Shown: positions 31,945 through 41,209 of the stretch, piece after piece
How the letters are laid out: every line of letters starts with the position of its first letter
How positions within the stretch are numbered: the first letter of the stretch is position 1
From: JAEYXS01 sp943367715
GTDB taxonomy: Bacteria > Verrucomicrobiota > Verrucomicrobiia > Limisphaerales > JAEYXS01
Assembly: GCA_943367715.1 (NCBI GenBank)
Contig: CALRJY020000006.1
Span: 124,001 to 188,000, forward strand
DNA length: 64,000 nucleotides
Direction of reading: 5' to 3'
Program-made: the position numbers and the translations under genes
The notes under the pieces: model-generated
What the model saw: only the letters and a program-made list of their open reading frames with translations
The model's database searches: none
What the model was told of the DNA's origin: nothing

Positions 31945-34107
31945 CTAATTCCGCGCGTACTTCCGGATCGCCTTCTGCCACCATGGCGCCAGCGATTCAT
32001 TTGGCCGCTGCCACACCTGATGATGCAGCCAGGACATCACGCGCGAATCTGCCAGCACCAGCATCCGCTCCGCCGGCTTCAATGCCTCCGGTCCTTCCGC
32101 CAAAAGCTTCTCGCCGTACTCCCGCACTTCCGGCCGGGCCACACCGAGTTGCGCGAGCATCTCCGCATATTCCGGGTTCAACCACTTCTCGCGTTGCAGC
32201 GAGACGTGAATGGCATTCACATAAGGATCGATCACCGCGATCGCCAGACCCGAACCGCTCGCGAAAGGTTCGCCCGCACCCGATTCATCCAGCGCCTTCA
32301 TCCGCTCACGCAGACGCTTGATCTCCGGCGGCGGCAAAATTTCTTCCGGCGTGAGAAAGAGCCCGGACTTACGCGCATGATCACCCCAGCTCGCGCGGCT
32401 GGTGAAAACGCTCAGCGGAATGGACAGCACCATGCCCGCGCAAACCGGGGCGAACCACCAGAACGTCGGTTGATCCAGCTTCCACACCGCGTAACCCCAC
32501 ACCAAGCCGATGGCCGTGTGCGCCGAATGATTCCGCACCGCATGCACCCAGGAGATTCCATCGGAATCGCGGTTCTGCGTACCCCAATTCACACCGATGC
32601 CGAAGAGGATCGTCGCCACAAACTTCGAGTGCCACAACATCTGCAACGGCGCTTGCAGTGAGGAGAAGATCGTTTCCGCGATCGCACTCGCCGTCGCGTG
32701 CCGCAACCCGCCGAAGGCCAGCGCGCGCTGCTTGTCCCGCGCCAGATCGATCAACGCCAGCACCTTCGGCAGGAAGATGACGCTCATGCAGATCACGAAG
32801 ATCAGGTACGCGTGCTGTGTGCCATCCACTTTCAGGAACGGTGTGAACGCATGCACCGTGATGTCCGAGAGCCCGGAGGATTCGCGCGCTAACAAAATGA
32901 AATTGAATGTCAGCAAAAAGAGCAGCCACAACGGACTGGAGAGATAGCCGAAGATGCCCATGAGCAGATGGATGCGGCTCACCCCGCGCAGACCTTTCGC
33001 GAACACCACCAGCGCATGCTGCATGTTCCCCTGGCACCAGCGCCGGTCACGCTGCGCGTTCTCGATCATGTCCTGCGGCGCTTCCTCGTAACTGCCTTCG
33101 AGATCGTATGCGAACCAGATCTGCCAGTTCTCCTTCAGCATCAACGCCGCCTCCACGAAGTCATGGCTGAGGATCTGCCCGCCAAACGGCTTGCGCCCCG
33201 GCAGATGCGGCAGATCACAATATTGGATGAAGGGCTCCGTGCGGATGATCGCGTTGTGCCCCCAATAATTGCCGAAGTTCTGCGACCAATAATTCAAGCC
33301 CGAGATGAAGATAGGCGCGTAGATGCGGTTGGAGAATTGCTGGATGCGCCCGAAGAGCGATTCCGCATTCACCAATGCTGGCACTGTTTGGATGAGGCCC
33401 ACCTCCGGGTTCACCTCCATCAGGCGCACCATGTCCAGGATGGTCGCGCCGCGCATGATGCTGTCCGCATCGAACACGATGAAATAGCGGTAACGCCGCC
33501 CCCAGTTCGTCAGGAAGTCATGGATGTTACCGCTCTTCTTGCCCTCGTTGTTGATGCGGCGGCGGTAATAGATTTTGCCCAACGCATCCAGGTCCCGCGC
33601 CAGCTCCAGCCACCGCTTCTCTTCCTCCACCCATTTGTCCGGATTCGTGGAATCACTCAGGATGTAGAAATCGAAATGTTCAATTTCACCCGCCTTCTGC
33701 AAAGAACGATACGCCGCGCGAAGCCGCTCATACACGCGCGCCACATCTTCATTGTAGATCGGGAAAACGATCGCCGTGCTGATGCCCTTGATATCGTGCG
33801 AGCGATAATCATTTAACTGCGTCAACCGGCTCTTGTCACCGATCGCGCGGATGAAGAAACCGAAGATGGCGTTCATGCACCCGATGCTGCAGAGCAGGAA
33901 CAGGATCGTGAACAGCACCAGCAAAATAGTCTTCGGTATGGACCAGCCTGTGCGCCACATCAGATCGGCGAAGAGCCACGCCACAAAACCGGTCAGCACC
34001 ACCGCCGAGGAATAAAAAAAGAACACGCGATATCCCCGCCGCACTGGCGGCCGTGCAATGATCGTGGGCTCGGGGTTGCGACCCGAAGTAGCATCGGCAG
34101 GGGCCAT
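31945..34107 (-). CDS. mdoH: glucan glucosyltransferase
   Basis: The 720-residue membrane protein is the MdoH/OpgH glycosyltransferase of osmoregulated periplasmic glucan synthesis. N-terminal membrane segments (FFFYSSAVVLTGFVAWLFA; TILLVLFTILFLLCSIGCM) precede a family 2 glycosyltransferase domain with GISTAIVFPIYNEDVARV, RYFIVFDADS (DxD) and QRDRRWCQGNMQH (QxxRW), and further membrane segments follow (LLMGIFGYLSSPLWLLFLL; TFWWFAPVCAGMVLSIPL). It polymerises UDP-glucose across the inner membrane. Transcribed with mdoG and the gene between them. Confidence 0.92.
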   Translation of the reverse strand: MAPADATSGRNPEPTIIARPPVRRGYRVFFFYSSAVVLTGFVAWLFADLMWRTGWSIPKTILLVLFTILFLLCSIGCMNAIFGFFIRAIGDKSRLTQLNDYRSHDIKGISTAIVFPIYNEDVARVYERLRAAYRSLQKAGEIEHFDFYILSDSTNPDKWVEEEKRWLELARDLDALGKIYYRRRINNEGKKSGNIHDFLTNWGRRYRYFIVFDADSIMRGATILDMVRLMEVNPEVGLIQTVPALVNAESLFGRIQQFSNRIYAPIFISGLNYWSQNFGNYWGHNAIIRTEPFIQYCDLPHLPGRKPFGGQILSHDFVEAALMLKENWQIWFAYDLEGSYEEAPQDMIENAQRDRRWCQGNMQHALVVFAKGLRGVSRIHLLMGIFGYLSSPLWLLFLLTFNFILLARESSGLSDITVHAFTPFLKVDGTQHAYLIFVICMSVIFLPKVLALIDLARDKQRALAFGGLRHATASAIAETIFSSLQAPLQMLWHSKFVATILFGIGVNWGTQNRDSDGISWVHAVRNHSAHTAIGLVWGYAVWKLDQPTFWWFAPVCAGMVLSIPLSVFTSRASWGDHARKSGLFLTPEEILPPPEIKRLRERMKALDESGAGEPFASGSGLAIAVIDPYVNAIHVSLQREKWLNPEYAEMLAQLGVARPEVREYGEKLLAEGPEALKPAERMLVLADSRVMSWLHHQVWQRPNESLAPWWQKAIRKYARN

Positions 34108-34110
34108 AGT

Positions 34111-34686
34111 TTAGTGGGTGAAGATGAAGATGGCGACGAGCGCTGCCAGAAAGAGTGCCCACGCCGCGATCATCCGGATGTAGGGCAACCGGCTGAAGCT
34201 GTCCAAGGTCGTGATCGGTCCCAAATCCAGCGGACGCGGCGTCATCTTGGACAATTGGAAATCCGGACCCGCGCGCAGATACGTCTCGCGCATCGCCGTC
34301 ACAAACTCTTCCGGCCACGGCCCGGGACGAAGGAACTGGTCCTGCCACTTGCCCGGCATGTCCGCGAGCAGGAGGGAAAGGCGCCCGCGTGTAGAAAGCT
34401 GCTGGTCCACGTTCGTCGGCTTTTCTTGCAGCACTTCGGAAAACCACGTCGTCACCAGACGGTCCATCTCTTCGGCGGCGATCTGCGTGGCGCTGCGTTG
34501 CGGCTCATTCGGCGCCCGCAACATGGAACGCTCAATGACGTGGATCACGAGCTGCCCGAGCAACACCTTGTTCTGGATGCGCAAAGCATGGAAATAGCTC
34601 TCCACCTTGGCATAGGCGGAATTCCATTCCTCCAGCGTCCGGCCAGCAAGCTGGCCAGGCGGGTGCGCGAACTGGGTAAGGTCCAT
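34111..34686 (-). CDS. membrane-anchored hypothetical protein between mdoG and mdoH
   Basis: The 191-residue protein has a helical cytosolic-looking body (LEEWNSAYAKVESYFHALRIQNKVLLGQLVIHVIERSM) and one C-terminal membrane segment (MIAAWALFLAALVAIFIFTH). ATG 34686 lies 4 bp after the mdoG stop, so translation is coupled; a longer frame to 34725 overlaps mdoG. It has no counterpart in the enterobacterial mdoGH operon. It may be a tail-anchored partner of the glucan synthase. No motif identifies it. Confidence 0.6.
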   Translation of the reverse strand: MDLTQFAHPPGQLAGRTLEEWNSAYAKVESYFHALRIQNKVLLGQLVIHVIERSMLRAPNEPQRSATQIAAEEMDRLVTTWFSEVLQEKPTNVDQQLSTRGRLSLLLADMPGKWQDQFLRPGPWPEEFVTAMRETYLRAGPDFQLSKMTPRPLDLGPITTLDSFSRLPYIRMIAAWALFLAALVAIFIFTH

Positions 34687-34690
34687 TGGT

Positions 34691-36250
34691 TTAGGGCGGG
34701 CTCCAGTGATAGGTCCACGTTTCACTCACCACCTGGTTGCGGTGTTTCAGAGTGCAACGAATATCCACTGGCTCCTTATTGCCCTCTTTGGGCTCCATCT
34801 TCAATACCACCCTCCACGTATTATCAAACGGGTTCCGGAAGACCTGGTTGTCCTTGATCACCCCATTGCTGCTGCAACTGGCGATCGCCGTCGGCGGCTC
34901 GTTCGCCGGGATGTCCTTCAGCTTCGGCCCGCCGAAATCGATCGCGATCTGCCGCCACTTCGGATTCGGCCCATCCGCACCGATGCGCGTGTTCAACACG
35001 ATGTTCTCCGAGAGTTTCTGATCCGTCTCCCTCGTCCACTTCATGCGATAGCCAAAGCGGAATGCCTCCATCGGCTTCGGCTGCTTCTTGGGATTCCAGA
35101 ACGCCACGATGTTATCCAAGCCCTCGTAATGCGTGCTCAATTCCAGCAGATGCATCTCGCCCTCACCCCAATCACTATGCGGCTGGATCCACACGCTCGG
35201 CACCTGCTGGTAGAAATTGAACAGGTCCTGATACTTATAGTAGTCGCGCTCGCGTTGAAGCAGGCCGAAGCCCTTGATGCCTGGCAGCGAGAACACCTGA
35301 TGCCGCATCGTGGACGCATTGTTCAACGGCCGCCAAAGTGTTTCGCCATTACTCGTCTTGATGAGCAACCCGTCAGAATCATGCACTTCCGGCCGGTAAT
35401 CATCGAATTTGCGCTCCGAGTTCTTGCCGAACCAGAACATGCTCGTCAGCGGCGCCATGCCCAGAGTCTTGAGCGGCTTCTGCTGCGGGTTCACCGCCTT
35501 GATCAGTTCCGGCTTGCGCAGATACAGCACTGCCTCGATGTCCGCTACGGTCGTCTCGCCCGGCACGATCCGGAATTTATAAGCCCCGGCGCAGCTCACG
35601 CTATCTAGTATGGCGTAGAGCACCAGCTCCTTGCTGTCCGCCTCGGGCTTGCCCAACCACCAATCCGTGAAGATCGGGAACTCCTCCGGCCGGTCCGTCT
35701 CGCCAGAATCCAACGCCAGCCCGCGGGCCGACAAGCCATACCGCTGACCCGCACCGAGCAAACGGAAATAACTAGCCCCCAAGAACGATCCCAGCTCATC
35801 CATCTTGCCCGGCGAATTCACGGGATACAGCACCTTGAACCCCGCGTAACCCGTCCGCGTCGGGATCTGGTTCTGGATGCGCAACGCATTGTAATTGAAG
35901 AAATCCTGCACGAACCGGATGTTCTGCACATGCGTGGGTGAGAACTCATTCACATGCACCGGCTCCTGATAGATATAGCCGGGATGGAAGAACTCCACGC
36001 GGAAAGGCAGCTTATCCGCCCCCCAAAGGGCGCGATCAGACCGGAACTGGATCTCCCGATAGGAGTCGTAATTCAGTTCACGCAGCACCGCAGGCAGGTC
36101 GGCCTTCGGCGAGCGGAACGGCTTAAGAGCCCGTTCTTCGGCCTTCTTGGCCACGTAATCGAGGGTCAGTTGAACGGATTCCGCAGCGGCGAGTGATTGC
36201 GCAACGAGGCAAAATCCGATCAAAAGACACGCTAGGATGCAGCGTTTCAT
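34691..36250 (-). CDS. mdoG: periplasmic glucan biosynthesis protein
   Basis: The 519-residue protein starts with a signal peptide (KRCILACLLIGFCLVAQSLA) and has the MdoG/OpgG fold: LNYDSYREIQFRSDRALWG, VEFFHPGYIYQEPVHVNEF, ASYFRLLGAGQRYGLSARGLA, GLLQRERDYYKYQD, GEMHLLELSTHYEGLDNIVAFW. MdoG acts on the glucan backbone in the periplasm. It is the first gene of the mdoG - hypothetical - mdoH unit on the minus strand. Length is close to that of Escherichia coli MdoG. Confidence 0.92.
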   Translation of the reverse strand: MKRCILACLLIGFCLVAQSLAAAESVQLTLDYVAKKAEERALKPFRSPKADLPAVLRELNYDSYREIQFRSDRALWGADKLPFRVEFFHPGYIYQEPVHVNEFSPTHVQNIRFVQDFFNYNALRIQNQIPTRTGYAGFKVLYPVNSPGKMDELGSFLGASYFRLLGAGQRYGLSARGLALDSGETDRPEEFPIFTDWWLGKPEADSKELVLYAILDSVSCAGAYKFRIVPGETTVADIEAVLYLRKPELIKAVNPQQKPLKTLGMAPLTSMFWFGKNSERKFDDYRPEVHDSDGLLIKTSNGETLWRPLNNASTMRHQVFSLPGIKGFGLLQRERDYYKYQDLFNFYQQVPSVWIQPHSDWGEGEMHLLELSTHYEGLDNIVAFWNPKKQPKPMEAFRFGYRMKWTRETDQKLSENIVLNTRIGADGPNPKWRQIAIDFGGPKLKDIPANEPPTAIASCSSNGVIKDNQVFRNPFDNTWRVVLKMEPKEGNKEPVDIRCTLKHRNQVVSETWTYHWSPP

Positions 36251-36485
36251 GTTTTTTGATCCATCCTGTTCAGGACAAACAGGCGCGGAACGTTATATCA
36301 GCCCAGACGCTTTGCAAGCCCCCTTCGGATTAACTAGGTTAAATCCATTTTTAACCGATTATGTGGATATTGGATAGGTCAGGGTGTGCGCGAGCATATT
36401 ACAAAGACGTATTTCTGAAAACTGAGTGGCCATGGGGTGCCGTTTTGAAATTGATTTATGAGAGGCAGACCAGTAGCAAAGGGGC

Positions 36486-37079
36486 ATGGCAGGATTGGTT
36501 TACCACAGGTCTATCATTGGATATCATGGCTGTGACGTGGAACTTGCGGAAAAAGTCCTGCTCGGAAAAGCTACTATCGACTATAGCGGCAACCTTCACG
36601 ACTGGCTGGGCAAAGGCATTTATTTTTGGGAGCATGGCCCCAGTCGTGCCATGGAATGGGCGGCTGATCGGGCCACCAGAACTGGCAAAATCAAGAGTCC
36701 TTCAGTCATTGGAGCGCACATTTTGCTGGGTGAATGTTTCGATTTGCTGGACACACGTTACACCAAAGTGTTGGCCGATCTATATCCAGCGTTCGAGAAG
36801 TCATTCCGGGATCACCGCCTGAACATCCCTCAAAACAAATCCCCTAAAGGCCAGGAAAACGAGGATTTGGTCTGTCGCTACTTGGACTGCGCGGTGATGA
36901 ACTGGTGTCTGGATCGATTTGAAAAAGAAGAAGGCATTCGCTTTCATACCGTCAGAGGTGTATTCACCGAGGGTAAACCTGCTTTTCCCGGGTCCGCCAT
37001 CAAATCGAAATCGCATATTCAAATCGCCGTGCGAGATCCCGATTGCATTCTGGGCTACTTCCGCCCCACTCATCATTGA
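36486..37079 (+). CDS. putative ADP-ribosyltransferase-fold toxin-like protein
   Basis: The 197-residue protein has YHGCDVELAEKVL (residues 13-25) and, 14 residues later, HDWLGKGIYFWEHGPSRAMEWA (residues 38-59). This pairing, an HG motif then a DxGxGxYF-like strand, resembles the PARP/DUF3990-like ADP-ribosyltransferase fold. That assignment is inference from pattern only. Base composition is lower in GC than the neighbours and the next gene is very small and 41 bp downstream, as in toxin-antitoxin modules. ATG 36486 is taken as start; the 235-bp upstream spacer shows no gene. Confidence 0.5.
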   Translation: MAGLVYHRSIIGYHGCDVELAEKVLLGKATIDYSGNLHDWLGKGIYFWEHGPSRAMEWAADRATRTGKIKSPSVIGAHILLGECFDLLDTRYTKVLADLYPAFEKSFRDHRLNIPQNKSPKGQENEDLVCRYLDCAVMNWCLDRFEKEEGIRFHTVRGVFTEGKPAFPGSAIKSKSHIQIAVRDPDCILGYFRPTHH

Positions 37080-37119
37080 CACCCTTACTTACTGAAATTA
37101 CGTTCAGAACCAGTTGATC

Positions 37120-37299
37120 ATGACGAAAAAACGCTCAGTCAAAAGCCCGTCGCGAAAGAGTATCGATACCCTGCGCCGGAGTTTGCTGAAAAAAGTTAAC
37201 TCCATGAGCCGCGAAGAAAGCTTGGAGTCCTTGGTCTCTGCCGGCATTTGCACAAAAAACGGCAAACTCATCGCTGCCTATTCCCGTGCTAGGTTTTAG
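37120..37299 (+). CDS. small partner protein of the ART-like gene (antitoxin candidate)
   Basis: The 59-residue basic protein (MTKKRSVKSPSRKSIDTLRR, then VNSMSREESLESLVSAGICT, ending AAYSRARF) starts at ATG 37120. It is 40 bp after the ART-like gene on the same strand. Its helical middle resembles small regulatory proteins that sit beside toxin-like genes. No DNA-binding domain is identifiable. It could be an antitoxin or an unrelated small protein. Confidence 0.45.
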   Translation: MTKKRSVKSPSRKSIDTLRRSLLKKVNSMSREESLESLVSAGICTKNGKLIAAYSRARF

Positions 37300-37493
37300 T
37301 TTGTTTGGGTGCTCGTAGCCGTTTTAATGATGTAGCACTCGGACTCCTCTTCTGTTTCTCATGCTTGCCATCTAATCCATGAATACGATTCATGAGTTAA
37401 AATCCAGAAACGGCTTTTGACGTTCCGGTCCAAATCGTTAGGGTAGCCCCGTGATTGGCATCGCCCAATACCGCAGATGAGTCGCAACGCGCC

Positions 37494-38939
37494 ATGAAGC
37501 TTTCCTTCAGCCAATACCAGCTCGACGGTTTTTTTGATGAAATGTTCACGGCGCCGCAAAAGATGCGGCCGCATTACCGTCGTCTTCAGGAGCGCTTTCA
37601 GAAGCTGACGCTCGAGGACATGGAACAGCGGCGTCAGATGGCCGATCTCTCTTTCCTGAACCAAGGCATCACCTTCACCGTCTACAGTGATAACCAGGGC
37701 ACGGAACGCATTTTCCCCTTCGATCTCGTACCGCGCATCATTCCGGGCAAGGAATGGGAACGCATCGAGCTCGGCCTGGTGCAACGCATCACGGCGCTGA
37801 ATCTGTTCCTGCATGATATCTATCACGGCCAGATGATCTTGAAGGATGGCGTGATCCCGCGTCACTTCGTGGAAGAGGCCAAGCATTTCCGTCCAGAGCT
37901 GATGGGCTTCGATGTACCGCGCAACATCTACATCCACATCTGCGGCACCGATCTGGTGCGCGATGATTCCGGCCAATACTTGGTGCTGGAAGATAACGGC
38001 CGTTGCCCGAGCGGTGTCTCTTACGTCTTGGAAAATCGCCAGACGCTCAAGCGCGTGTTCCCGAATCTCTTCGAGGCTTACAGCGTGCGTCCGGTGGAGC
38101 AGTACACGGAAGAGTTGCTGAAGCTGCTGCAATACATCGCGCCACACGGCAAACCGAATCCCACGGTGGCCGTGCTCACGCCGGGTATCTATAACAGCGC
38201 GTATTTCGAGCATTCCTTCCTCGCGCGGCAGATGGGTGTGGAGATCGTGGAAGGCCGCGACCTCGTGGTGCGCGACAATCACGTCTTCATGCGCACGACG
38301 AAAGGTCTGCAAGCCGTGGACGTGATCTATCGCCGTATCGATGATGATTTCCTGGATCCGCAAGTGTTCCGGCGCGATTCCATGCTGGGCGTGCCGGGCA
38401 TCGTGGGTGCGTATCGCGCGGGCAATGTGTCACTCGCAAACGCCATCGGTACCGGTGTGGCGGATGACAAGGTCATGTATTACTTCGTCCCGCGCATGAT
38501 CAAGTATTACCTCGACCAGGATCCGATCCTGCCGAATGTGCCGACGTATCTCGCGAGTGAGCCGGAGGATATGAAGTACATCATGGATAATCTGCCCAAG
38601 CTCGTGGTGAAGGCCGCGAATGAAGCGGGCGGTTACGGCATGATGGTGGGCCCGCATTCCGATGCGAAGACGGTCGAGAAATTCCGCAAGCTGGTGAAGG
38701 CCGATCCGCGCAACTACATCGCGCAACCGACACTCGGTCTCTCGCGTCACCCGTGCTGGGTGGATGGAAACTTCGAAGGTCGCCATGTCGATCTGCGCCC
38801 CTATGTGCTCTACGGCGAGAAGGTGAGCATCATCCCGGGCGGATTGACGCGCGTGGCGTTGAAGAAAGGTTCGCTCGTCGTGAATTCTTCACAGGGCGGC
38901 GGGAGCAAGGACACGTGGGTGCTGGACGGAGACGAATAA
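37494..38939 (+). CDS. circularly permuted ATP-grasp protein
   Basis: The 481-residue protein matches the circularly permuted ATP-grasp family (DUF404/DUF407): FDEMFTAPQKMRPHYRRL, NQGITFTVYSDNQGTERIFPFDL, GTDLVRDDSGQYLVLEDNGRC, DVIYRRIDDDFLDP, PRMIKYYLDQDPILPNV, KAANEAGGYGMMVGP and HVDLRPYVLYGE. Members are thought to ligate small molecules or peptides, often next to alpha-E proteins and transglutaminases. ATG 37494 is preferred over 37455, which would add a non-conserved tail. The next gene starts 12 bp downstream, so the two form an operon. Confidence 0.85.
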   Translation: MKLSFSQYQLDGFFDEMFTAPQKMRPHYRRLQERFQKLTLEDMEQRRQMADLSFLNQGITFTVYSDNQGTERIFPFDLVPRIIPGKEWERIELGLVQRITALNLFLHDIYHGQMILKDGVIPRHFVEEAKHFRPELMGFDVPRNIYIHICGTDLVRDDSGQYLVLEDNGRCPSGVSYVLENRQTLKRVFPNLFEAYSVRPVEQYTEELLKLLQYIAPHGKPNPTVAVLTPGIYNSAYFEHSFLARQMGVEIVEGRDLVVRDNHVFMRTTKGLQAVDVIYRRIDDDFLDPQVFRRDSMLGVPGIVGAYRAGNVSLANAIGTGVADDKVMYYFVPRMIKYYLDQDPILPNVPTYLASEPEDMKYIMDNLPKLVVKAANEAGGYGMMVGPHSDAKTVEKFRKLVKADPRNYIAQPTLGLSRHPCWVDGNFEGRHVDLRPYVLYGEKVSIIPGGLTRVALKKGSLVVNSSQGGGSKDTWVLDGDE

Positions 38940-38951
38940 AATTTTGCACGT

Positions 38952-39947
38952 ATGTTAAGCCGAGTTGCCGATGGTCTTTACTGGATGGGTCGCTACGTGG
39001 AACGCGCGGAGAACGTGGCGCGCCTCGTGGATATCAATTTGCAGTTGATGCTGGATGCGCCCGCGCAACAGTCCGCGCAGATGGCGAAAAACTGGAAACC
39101 CATCGTGGCGTGTTTCGGTGACGAAGACGAATTCGCCAAGAAGCATAGCAAGGCCGAGGTGCAGGATGTGATCGAGTTCATCGTGTTCGATCGCGAGCAC
39201 ACGAACTCCGTTGTGGGCAGTCTCTGCGCCGCACGTGAGAACGCGCGCACGATCCGCGAACAGATCACGTCGGAGATGTGGGAGGAATTGAATCGCGCGT
39301 ATCTCTGGTGCATCAGCAAGAGCGCGCGTCAGGCCTTCGAGCGCAATCAATACGATTTCTTCCAACGCATCATTCAGACGATGCAATTGTTCGGCGGCAT
39401 CACGAACACGACGATGTTGCACGGTGAAGCATGGGACTTCATCCAGATGGGAAAACATCTTGAACGTGCCGACAAGACGACGCGCATTCTCGATGAAGAA
39501 TTTCATCTGATGAAGCAGTGCAGCAAAACGCCGGGCGACAGCCTGCTGCAATGGCTCGCGGTCTTGCGTATGTGCAGTGCGCGCCAGACGTATCAGCGCG
39601 TTTACGGTGCCGGTGTGCAGCCGACGAAAGTGGCGGAATTGCTTTTGCTAAATGGTGATCTGCCGCGCTCGGTGCTCTTCTGCTTGCAGCATGCGGATGA
39701 ATCGTTGCGCCGGATTTCCGGTGTGGCCCCAGGAAGATTTTCGAATCGCGCAGAACAGTTGAGCGGACGTTTTCTTTCCGAGCTCACCTTCAGCCGCATC
39801 GATGAGATCTGCGGCAAGGGCCTGCACAAGGCGATGGATGATTTCCAGATCCGCTTCAACCAGATCAGCGCGGAATTTTATTCCAAGTACATCTACCACG
39901 CCGAGCCGGAGATCATCATCATGCCGGAGCCAGTGCAGCAGCAGTAG
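38952..39947 (+). CDS. alpha-E domain protein (DUF403)
   Basis: The 331-residue all-helical protein begins MLSRVADGLYWMGRYVERAEN, the usual start of the alpha-E family, and includes RENARTIREQITSEMWEELN, WDFIQMGKHLERADKTTRIL and LFCLQHADESLRRISG. It is found with circularly permuted ATP-grasp proteins, and the pair may build a peptide or amide product. No transglutaminase or protease gene follows here, unlike many bacteria. A clear intrinsic terminator (40039-40072) ends the operon. Confidence 0.85.
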   Translation: MLSRVADGLYWMGRYVERAENVARLVDINLQLMLDAPAQQSAQMAKNWKPIVACFGDEDEFAKKHSKAEVQDVIEFIVFDREHTNSVVGSLCAARENARTIREQITSEMWEELNRAYLWCISKSARQAFERNQYDFFQRIIQTMQLFGGITNTTMLHGEAWDFIQMGKHLERADKTTRILDEEFHLMKQCSKTPGDSLLQWLAVLRMCSARQTYQRVYGAGVQPTKVAELLLLNGDLPRSVLFCLQHADESLRRISGVAPGRFSNRAEQLSGRFLSELTFSRIDEICGKGLHKAMDDFQIRFNQISAEFYSKYIYHAEPEIIIMPEPVQQQ

Positions 39948-40038
39948 TAGGGGTGTGACGAGGCAACCGACCCGCGCCAGCTCCCCGTCGGCAGTCTGAA
40001 AACTCCACCGCACCCACCCTTTCCTCAGCCCTTTATCC

Positions 40039-40072
40039 ACCTCGGCACTTGTACATAAGTGCCGAGGTTTTC
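40039..40072 (+). terminator. intrinsic terminator
   Basis: ACCTCGGCACTT pairs over 12 bp with AAGTGCCGAGGT around GTACAT, followed by TTTCT. It ends the ATP-grasp / alpha-E operon. Confidence 0.88.
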
Positions 40073-40199
40073 TACAGATTCACTCCTTTGGACCAACGCA
40101 GCCAGCTATCGTCCACCGGAACGAACCACCGCTTTTTCTTCGCCGGAATGTTACGTGTGCGTATTGCACAGACGCGTTTCTTCAGCTACTCTTGCTCCC

Positions 40200-40979
40200 A
40201 TGAAAACTCTTCTCGTAGCTCTCTCATTGTTGTGCGTCGGCTGGAGCGCATCGGCAGCCGTCCAGGCCAAGGCCGTGGAATACAAAGAAGGTGATACCGT
40301 GCTGGAAGGCTGGCACGCGTATGATGATTCCGTGAAAGGCAAACGCCCGTCCGTATTGGTGGTGCATCAATGGAAGGGCCTGGGCGAGTATGAGAAGAAG
40401 CGCGCCGAAATGCTCGCGCTGCTCGGCTACAACGTTTTCTGCGTGGATATCTATGGCAAAGGCGTCCGCCCGAGCGCCCCGAAGGATGCCGGCGCGATGG
40501 CCGGCAAGTTCAAGAATGATCGTGCGCTACTGCGCAAGCGCGTGGATGCCGGCTTATCCGTGCTGAATAAGAACGAATTCACGGATACGAGCAAGGTAGC
40601 GGCCATCGGCTACTGCTTCGGCGGCACGACGGTCCTCGAGCTGGCCCGCGGCGGCGCCACGGTGAACGGCGTGGTGAGCTTCCACGGTGGCTTGAGCACG
40701 CCGACGCCCGATGACGCCCGCAAGATTCGCGGTAAAGTCCTCGTGCTCCACGGTGCCGATGATCCGAATGTGCCGCCTACCGAAGTCGCTGCCTTCGAGA
40801 AAGAGATGCGCGATGCACACGTGGATTGGCAACTCGTCGCCTACGGCAACGCCGTTCACAGCTTCACTCATTGGGATGCGGGCAACGATAACTCCAAAGG
40901 AGCTGCCTATAACGAAAAAGCGGATAAACGCTCATGGGAAGCGATGAAAGTTTTCTTTTCTGAGATTTTCGCGAAGTAG
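40200..40979 (+). CDS. exported dienelactone hydrolase-like protein
   Basis: The 259-residue protein begins with a signal peptide (MKTLLVALSLLCVGWSASAA). The alpha/beta hydrolase core shows the dienelactone hydrolase triad: nucleophile Cys139 in GYCFGGTTV, Asp187/188 in HGADDPNVPP, and His220 in GNAVHSFTH. It cuts lactone or ester bonds, here outside the cytoplasm. ATG 40200 starts the signal peptide; the frame is open to 40059 but that part covers the terminator of the previous operon. Confidence 0.85.
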   Translation: MKTLLVALSLLCVGWSASAAVQAKAVEYKEGDTVLEGWHAYDDSVKGKRPSVLVVHQWKGLGEYEKKRAEMLALLGYNVFCVDIYGKGVRPSAPKDAGAMAGKFKNDRALLRKRVDAGLSVLNKNEFTDTSKVAAIGYCFGGTTVLELARGGATVNGVVSFHGGLSTPTPDDARKIRGKVLVLHGADDPNVPPTEVAAFEKEMRDAHVDWQLVAYGNAVHSFTHWDAGNDNSKGAAYNEKADKRSWEAMKVFFSEIFAK

Positions 40980-41000
40980 AGTTTATATAAGATTATCGAT

Positions 41001-41035
41001 AACGCCGTCATCTGTGAAAGATGGCGGCGTTTTTA
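41001..41035 (+). terminator. intrinsic terminator
   Basis: AACGCCGTCATCT and AGATGGCGGCGTT form a stem (with G-U pairs) followed by TTTT. It ends the hydrolase gene. Confidence 0.85.
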
Positions 41036-41209
41036 TATCATGCCGTAACTATTTTATAATTAGCATGTTATGATTACTTTTCTGAGTCATTACAAATATT
41101 GCTGCTATCTCGATTCCTCATTTCTTGGGTTGGCATCTGACTGGCTTTACGTGTTCTTAGGCGGATGGTTTTTCGTGCATTATGCATCTGCCGGACGGAG
41201 ACAAAGCGT

